Shown here in pieces: positions 5,594-8,685 of a stretch of 8,685 nucleotides of DNA. The position numbers and the translations under genes are program-made. This stretch comes from an uncultured Muribaculum sp. GTDB lineage: Bacteria > Bacteroidota > Bacteroidia > Bacteroidales > Muribaculaceae. Within the stretch, counting starts at the first letter, position 1; every line of letters begins with the position of its first letter. The notes beneath the pieces were generated by a model. It was not told where the DNA came from, ran no database searches, and worked only from the letters and a program-made list of their open reading frames with translations. The stretch covers positions 1 to 8,685 of the forward strand of contig NZ_CAJTYX010000064.1 in NCBI RefSeq assembly GCF_910583865.1. The letters are read 5' to 3'.

Positions 5594-6517
5594 TTATTCT
5601 TCCGGAATGTCGATGCCAAGGGCGCGGCAGATTATCGCCTGACGGGCGAAAAGGCCGTTCTTGGCCTGCTGGAAATAGTAGGCCTTGGGGCTGTCGTCGA
5701 CATCCTGGTCTATCTCGTTGACGCGCGGCAGCGGGTGGAGCACCCGCAGGTTCTCCTTCGACCCTTCGAGCATGGCGGCATTGAGGTTGTAGAGGTTTTT
5801 CACCTTCTCATACTCCATTATGTCGGTGAAGCGCTCGCGCTGCACACGGGTCATGTAGATTATGTCGCTCGACGCAATCACCTCGGGCGAGAAGTCGGTG
5901 CTCTCCTCGTAGCGCATACCCTTGTCGGTGCAGAACTGACGGTATTCGGCCGGCATCTGCAGCTCCTTGCATGCCACGAAGTTGAATGTCGGGTTGAAAT
6001 ACTGCATCGCCTCAAGGAGCGAGTGTACGGTACGGCCATATTTGAGGTCGCCCACCAGGGTGATGGTGAGGTCGTCGAGGCGTCCCTGGGTCTTATAGAT
6101 CGAATAGAGGTCGAGCATCGTCTGCGAGGGGTGCTGGTGGGCGCCGTCGCCCGCGTTGATCACCGGTATGTCGGTCACTTCCGTGGCATAACGTGCCGCT
6201 CCCTCCAGATAATGGCGCATCACTATGAGATCGGCGTAGTTGCTTACCATCTTTATGGTGTCCTTCAGCGTCTCCCCTTTCGACGAACTTGTCGTGGAGG
6301 CGTCGGAGAAGCCGATCACTCGTCCGCCGAGGCGGTTGACTGCGGTCTCGAAACTGAGGCGTGTGCGCGTCGACGGCTCGAAAAAGAGCGTCGCCACCAC
6401 CTTGCCTTCAAGAATGCGCTGGTTGGGATGGTTCTCGAAGTAGCGGGCCTGGCGCAGGAGGCGCAGAATCTCCTCTTTGTCAATGTCGGAGATGCTAACC
6501 AAACTGTTGGGATTCAT
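5594..6517 (-). CDS. pyrB: Aspartate carbamoyltransferase catalytic subunit
   Basis: Catalyses carbamoyl phosphate plus aspartate to N-carbamoylaspartate, the committed step of pyrimidine synthesis. The 307-aa length is standard. Catalytic elements are complete: carbamoyl-phosphate loop FFEPSTRTRLSFE (45-57) with Ser49-Thr50-Arg51-Thr52-Arg53, the flexible-loop Lys80 in SSSKGE, Arg101 in MRHYLEG, HPSQ at 129-132, Arg162, MTRVQRERF with Arg224 and Gln226, and HPLPR at 261-265. It heads the minus-strand operon. Its promoter at 6545-6577 predicts a leader of only about 20 nt, too short for a UMP-sensing attenuator of the E. coli pyrBI kind. Regulation is therefore more likely at initiation or through the PyrI subunit. 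Confidence 0.98.
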   Translation of the reverse strand: MNPNSLVSISDIDKEEILRLLRQARYFENHPNQRILEGKVVATLFFEPSTRTRLSFETAVNRLGGRVIGFSDASTTSSSKGETLKDTIKMVSNYADLIVMRHYLEGAARYATEVTDIPVINAGDGAHQHPSQTMLDLYSIYKTQGRLDDLTITLVGDLKYGRTVHSLLEAMQYFNPTFNFVACKELQMPAEYRQFCTDKGMRYEESTDFSPEVIASSDIIYMTRVQRERFTDIMEYEKVKNLYNLNAAMLEGSKENLRVLHPLPRVNEIDQDVDDSPKAYYFQQAKNGLFARQAIICRALGIDIPEE

Positions 6518-6544
6518 AGTTGCAAGTATAGGGTTTTCCTCACC

Positions 6545-6577
6545 GCAAATTTATGGAAATATCACGTCATGGCCAAA
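6545..6577 (-). promoter_or_regulatory. pyrB operon promoter
   Basis: On the minus strand, -33 TTTG (complement of 6574-6577), 20 nt, then -7 TAAATTTGC (complement of 6545-6553). The expected start near 6538 leaves about 20 nt of leader. A second weak TATACTTGC (complement of 6522-6530) lacks a -33 box. Confidence 0.75.
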
Positions 6578-6592
6578 TTTTCCGGCCGCCCG

Positions 6593-6625
6593 TTTGCCGC
6601 GCCCGCGCTTGTTGGCTATTTTTGC
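6593..6625 (+). promoter_or_regulatory. Promoter of the rhamnose-mutarotase-like gene
   Basis: -33 TTTG at 6593-6596, 20 nt, then -7 TATTTTTGC at 6617-6625. The expected start near 6632 leaves a leader of about 10 nt. It is back-to-back with the pyrB promoter; the two -33 boxes are 15 bp apart across a GC-rich CCGGCCG patch. Confidence 0.75.
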
Positions 6626-6641
6626 GGAAACAACTTGACTT

Positions 6642-7022
6642 ATGGAAAAAGGATACAGAGTAAAAGAGTACCGGATGCCGGTGAAGAGATACGTCAGGAC
6701 GCTACGTCTGCGCGACAATGCGGAGCTTATAGCCGAATACCGCCTGCGCCACTCCCGGGGGAAGATATGGCAGGAGATTGTCGACGGCATAAAGGAGGTG
6801 GGCATCCTTGAGATGGAGATATACATCCGGGGCACGGAGCTTGTGATGATATTGGAGACTCCCGCCGACCTCGACCTCGATGCGGCAATGGGACGCCTGG
6901 CCACCCTTCCGCGCCAGCAGGAGTGGGAGGACTACATGTCGGTGTTCCAGAGCGCAGACCCCGGCGCCACCTCCTCCGAGAAGTGGCAACCGATGGAGCG
7001 CATGTTCCACCTCTACGACTGA
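6642..7022 (+). CDS. L-rhamnose mutarotase family protein (DUF718)
   Basis: A 126-aa ferredoxin-like-fold protein of the RhaM/YiiL (DUF718) family, which interconverts the alpha and beta anomers of L-rhamnose or related 6-deoxysugars. Matching landmarks are VRTLRLRDNAELIAEY (18-33), the sugar-site pattern EYRLRH with Tyr33 and His37, IWQEI (42-46), the strand MEIYIRGTELVMILE (58-72), QEWEDYM (93-99, Trp95), and the C-terminal EKWQPMERMFHLYD. Some 15 N-terminal residues precede the usual family start; the promoter position supports the ATG at 6642. It stands alone with no rhamnose isomerase, kinase or aldolase gene in the window, so the true sugar (rhamnose, fucose or another) cannot be deduced. 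It is divergent from pyrB and its 3' end overlaps the next convergent gene by 10 bp. Confidence 0.88.
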   Translation: MEKGYRVKEYRMPVKRYVRTLRLRDNAELIAEYRLRHSRGKIWQEIVDGIKEVGILEMEIYIRGTELVMILETPADLDLDAAMGRLATLPRQQEWEDYMSVFQSADPGATSSEKWQPMERMFHLYD

Positions 7023-7381
7023 CTCCGGCTGATGTCGCCGAAATGCTCCATGGCCCAGCCGACAAGCGCGTTGACGTGCGGCATCAGACTGTGGCCGACT
7101 GGACTGAGCGAATACTCCACCTTGGGAGGGACTTCCGCATAAATCCTGCGGGCAATCAATCCGCACGACTCAAGGTTCTTCAACGTCTCGCTCAACACCT
7201 TGGGAGAGATGTCGGGGATAGCCTTGCCGATAGCGTTGAAGCGTGTGGCCTCGTTCTCGGCAAGCACACACAGTATCAGCATGGCCCACTTGCCGGAGAA
7301 GCGCGAGATGACGTTTCTGACAGGACATGATGCCGTGCAGGCATACTTTTTTAAATTTTCTTCAAGAGGCAATGCGTTCAT
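7013..7381 (-). CDS. HxlR family winged-helix transcriptional regulator
   Basis: A 122-aa DNA-binding protein with the HxlR signature CPVRNVISRFSGKWAMLIL (19-37). A helix-turn-helix follows at about 47-76 (RFNAIGKAIPDISPKVLSETL...), then a wing ending VEYSLSPVGHSL (88-99). HxlR proteins act as dimers and often sense redox or electrophile stress through an N-terminal cysteine. Cys15 and Cys19 (CTASC) are well placed for that, with Cys38 and Cys73 also present; sensing is inference. The ATG at 7379-7381 was chosen; an in-frame TTG lies two codons upstream. It is divergent from the cupin gene, the likely target, and its own promoter points across the shared control region, so autoregulation is plausible. 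Its stop overlaps the end of the mutarotase gene on the other strand by 10 bp. Confidence 0.93.
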   Translation of the reverse strand: MNALPLEENLKKYACTASCPVRNVISRFSGKWAMLILCVLAENEATRFNAIGKAIPDISPKVLSETLKNLESCGLIARRIYAEVPPKVEYSLSPVGHSLMPHVNALVGWAMEHFGDISRSQS

Positions 7382-7399
7382 TCTCAATGATTGTTACCT

Positions 7400-7484
7400 G
7401 AAAGTAAGCGGATTACCTTTATGTAACGTCTTGCAAATCAGGAATTATGGATATAACTTTGCGCTATCCGAAAGAAAGCGGATT
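7400..7484. promoter_or_regulatory. Candidate HxlR operators: repeated GAAAGnAAGCGGATT motif
   Basis: GAAAGTAAGCGGATT at 7400-7414 recurs as GAAAGAAAGCGGATT at 7470-7484, 14 of 15 bases identical and 70 bp apart. The first copy is part of an imperfect palindrome (AAAGTAA facing TTACCTTT). The second lies inside a nested palindrome (ATCCG 7466-7470 with CGGAT 7479-7483). They bracket the cupin promoter, and the second lies just downstream of both the cupin and regulator -7 boxes. That is where a repressor could shut both. Confidence 0.5.
7430..7462 (+). promoter_or_regulatory. Cupin gene promoter
   Basis: -33 CTTG at 7430-7433, 20 nt, then -7 TAACTTTGC at 7454-7462. The expected start near 7468 gives a leader of about 60 nt before the ATG at 7527. 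Confidence 0.7.
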
Positions 7485-7490
7485 CCTCCC

Positions 7491-7523
7491 GCAAAGTTAC
7501 TCTATATTTTTCAAAACATCAAA
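7491..7523 (-). promoter_or_regulatory. Regulator (HxlR) gene promoter, facing the cupin promoter
   Basis: On the minus strand, -33 TTTG (complement of 7520-7523), 20 nt, then -7 TAACTTTGC (complement of 7491-7499), the same -7 sequence as the cupin promoter. Transcription would start near 7484 and run left through the cupin promoter, giving a leader of about 100 nt. Confidence 0.65.
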
Positions 7524-7526
7524 ATC

Positions 7527-7937
7527 ATGAGCGAAATCAAAGTATTGGACAAAGGCGACAAGTTCGCACACGCCTCCATAGGCAGCCTGCATGGATTCGA
7601 AGGGAAACAATTCGTGAAAGACGCCACCGGCGCGACATCCTGTGAGATCTCATTCGGCACTCTCCCCACGGGAGAAGCCGTACCGTTCTTTCACAGCCAC
7701 AAAGCCAACGAGGAGAACTACATAATCCTGTCGGGCGCGGGCAAATTCCAGGTCGACGACGAAGTGTTTGATATCGCCGAAGGTTCAGTGGTCCGTGTGT
7801 CTACCGGCAGCGACCGCAACCTCCGTTGCACATCAGCCGAGCCGCTCTGCTACATCTGCATCCAGGCCAAGGAAGGAAGCCTCGGCGGCTACACCATGAC
7901 CGACGCTGAAATCACCGAAAGGCAATCCCTGCTCTGA
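7527..7937 (+). CDS. Small cupin-domain protein, probable HxlR target
   Basis: A 136-aa single-domain cupin. The ATG at 7527 is preceded by an A-rich leader (AAAACATCAAAATC); longer in-frame versions would run back through the promoter and into the HxlR gene. Motif 1 is GEAVPFFHSHKANEENYIILSG with His56, His58 and Glu62 or Glu63, so the usual metal-ligand half is present. Motif 2 is EGSVVRVSTGSDRNLR (85-100), where the usual metal-binding His is replaced by Arg97. Metal binding may therefore be altered or absent, and the substrate is unknown. Divergent pairing with an HxlR regulator and a shared control region suggests induction by a reactive or electrophilic compound, which is inference. It ends at a strong hairpin 21 bp downstream. 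Confidence 0.9.
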   Translation: MSEIKVLDKGDKFAHASIGSLHGFEGKQFVKDATGATSCEISFGTLPTGEAVPFFHSHKANEENYIILSGAGKFQVDDEVFDIAEGSVVRVSTGSDRNLRCTSAEPLCYICIQAKEGSLGGYTMTDAEITERQSLL

Positions 7938-7958
7938 ACTCACGGCACCCACAGAACC

Positions 7959-8010
7959 AACGCTCCATGTGTCGACCGCATATAACGGGACACATGGAGC
8001 GTTTCATTTC
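7959..8010 (+). terminator. Intrinsic terminator after the cupin gene
   Basis: A perfect 15-bp stem, AACGCTCCATGTGTC at 7959-7973 with its complement at 7989-8003, and a 15-nt loop. The following TTTCATTTC (8002-8010) is T-rich but interrupted. It begins 21 bp after the cupin stop. Confidence 0.8.
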
Positions 8011-8020
8011 AAATACAATA

Positions 8021-8053
8021 TTTGCCTATTATGCGCCATTGCATTACATTTGC
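8021..8053 (+). promoter_or_regulatory. Promoter of the orphan membrane-protein gene
   Basis: -33 TTTG at 8021-8024, 20 nt, then -7 TACATTTGC at 8045-8053. The expected start near 8060 leaves a leader of about 15 nt before the ATG at 8075. This is what fixes the start of the downstream gene. Confidence 0.75.
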
Positions 8054-8074
8054 AGCACAACACTTAACTCAATT

Positions 8075-8590
8075 ATGATCTATCTCCGAAATGATTGCCA
8101 CTCCATACTATCTCCCTCGGCGACTACAATGATCAATATGTTATATCCTCATAAAAAACTTGCTAAAGATTGGCTATTGTTGCGATTTATAGGTGAGAAT
8201 CACATCAAAGGAAGAGCAATTGATTTAAATTCCGAATATTCAATTTTAATCAATTTCATAACCATATCATTGATGCCGGTTGCATTTATGATTCTATATA
8301 CATACGCCAGATTAACAGGGCCGATCCCTCATATTTTGGGGATATCCTATTTCATCATATTGATGATATTATTACGTGGATGCGCATACTGTTTTGTCAG
8401 CCATTTGAAGAAACAGAAATTCGGAAATAAAATCATAGCTTTATATAGAAGTCTCTCCGATGAAGATCTCGTTAGGATGAAATCCCTTCCGCATGTTCTA
8501 CGGACATTTTTCGTCTGTTACTCTCCCATGTGGATAATATTCGTGCTATATGTCATGCTATTATCATTAATTATCCCCTCTCCAAGATAA
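8075..8590 (+). CDS. AT-rich orphan membrane protein of unknown function (171 aa)
   Basis: The ATG at 8075 is chosen because a well-formed promoter ends 22 bp upstream. An in-frame ATG at 7967 lies inside the preceding terminator hairpin, and a later ATG at 8129 is possible. The 171-aa product has a polar, basic N-terminal region (1-55) and hydrophobic segments at about 56-77, 84-108 and 150-167. Between the second and third lies a cytoplasmic-looking loop, HLKKQKFGNKIIALYRSLSDEDLVRMKSLP broken at its centre by the polar SDED. No family is recognised. It is a single-gene unit, clearly more AT-rich than the cupin, pyr and glyA genes, and ends 42 bp before the right insertion-sequence end. It is likely acquired or fast-evolving DNA; a role in envelope biology or phage defence cannot be argued from sequence alone. 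Confidence 0.7.
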   Translation: MIYLRNDCHSILSPSATTMINMLYPHKKLAKDWLLLRFIGENHIKGRAIDLNSEYSILINFITISLMPVAFMILYTYARLTGPIPHILGISYFIILMILLRGCAYCFVSHLKKQKFGNKIIALYRSLSDEDLVRMKSLPHVLRTFFVCYSPMWIIFVLYVMLLSLIIPSPR

Positions 8591-8632
8591 TTATATAGCT
8601 GATTATAGAGCGTTAATAATACTATTCCAGAA

Positions 8633-8682
8633 TATTACTGTCCGCTAAACTTTAGAGGGCGATTGAAAAATAGGACCGATTC
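8633..8682. repeat. 50-bp terminal inverted repeat, right copy (IS 3' end)
   Basis: Exact reverse complement of positions 1-50. On the minus strand three extra bases (ATG) precede it in the window, extending the transposase frame by one Met codon. Sequence diverges from the left copy immediately inside 8633. Confidence 0.85.
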
Positions 8683-8685
8683 CAT
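8635..8685 (-). CDS. C-terminal fragment of a transposase-like protein (right copy)
   Basis: The minus strand reads MESVLFFNRPLKFSGQ then TAA at 8635-8637, identical to the left-end fragment with one more residue. The gene continues to the right of the window, so that Met need not be the start codon. The two copies are in opposite orientation with stops facing inward. The family cannot be fixed from 16 residues. Confidence 0.6.
   Translation of the reverse strand: MESVLFFNRPLKFSGQ

Noticed and set aside
5566..5619. 18-residue N-terminal extension of PyrI
   Set aside because: It overlaps the end of pyrB and is unlike PyrI N-termini; MSSKKELAVAALRNGTVID fits the family start.
5735..6811. 358-codon plus-strand open frame opposite pyrB
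   Set aside because: It lies antisense to pyrB and runs through two opposing promoters into the mutarotase gene in another frame; the His/Val/Arg-rich product is typical of a shadow frame.
7200..7526. N-terminal extension of the cupin frame
   Set aside because: The extension is antisense to the HxlR gene and passes through the intergenic promoters; the ATG at 7527 gives a normal single-domain cupin.
7967..8074. Upstream start for the last membrane-protein gene
   Set aside because: The start would lie inside the cupin terminator stem and upstream of the TTTG-N20-TACATTTGC promoter.
1..8685. CRISPR array, tRNA or rRNA genes
   Set aside because: No regularly spaced direct repeats, no cloverleaf-like sequence and no rRNA-like segments were seen on either strand.
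1..8685. Composite transposon carrying all internal genes
   Set aside because: The cargo includes an intact pyrBI-glyA operon typical of the chromosome, so two independent insertions or assembly-graph breaks explain the ends better.

Overview
The window looks like a piece of a Bacteroidota (order Bacteroidales) chromosome, of moderate GC. Several putative promoters carry the Bacteroidota -7 element TAnnTTTGC, and five of them have a TTTG-like -33 box exactly 20 nt upstream. Recognisable Shine-Dalgarno sequences are lacking. The gene order pyrB-pyrI-flavin reductase-glyA and a DUF3244-like secreted protein also fit Bacteroidales. A gut family such as Muribaculaceae is a plausible guess, but the sequence does not prove it.

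Both ends carry the same 50-bp sequence in inverted orientation. Each copy reads as the last codons of one transposase-like protein (ending ...LKFSGQ-stop), with the 3' ends facing inward. The window is therefore the unique DNA between two copies of one insertion sequence, or an assembly contig that breaks at them.

Left part (50-3090): accessory DNA. It holds a DUF3244-like secreted protein (76-450), a lipoprotein with a long glycine-zipper C-terminus (500-1174) and a translationally coupled 58-aa two-helix membrane protein (1174-1350). The lipoprotein and small membrane protein resemble a bacteriocin/immunity or other membrane-active pair. A gene-free stretch rich in palindromes follows (1351-1781) and ends in promoter-like elements. 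Next come three consecutive small membrane proteins of unknown function (1782-2976) and a REP-like palindromic module (2983-3067).

Central part (3101-6625): a minus-strand operon read pyrB, pyrI, flavin reductase, glyA. It has a clear promoter at its head (6545-6577) and a strong intrinsic terminator at its tail (3101-3140). It covers aspartate transcarbamoylase (pyrimidine synthesis) and serine hydroxymethyltransferase (one-carbon units).

Right part (6593-8632): an L-rhamnose-mutarotase-like gene runs divergently from pyrB and overlaps the 3' end of an HxlR-type regulator gene by 10 bp. That regulator is divergent from a small cupin gene. The two predicted promoters point toward each other, so the transcripts would overlap at their 5' ends around a nested palindrome and repeated motif, a probable control site. 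The cupin ends at a perfect hairpin. It is followed by an AT-rich orphan membrane protein with its own promoter, next to the right IS end.
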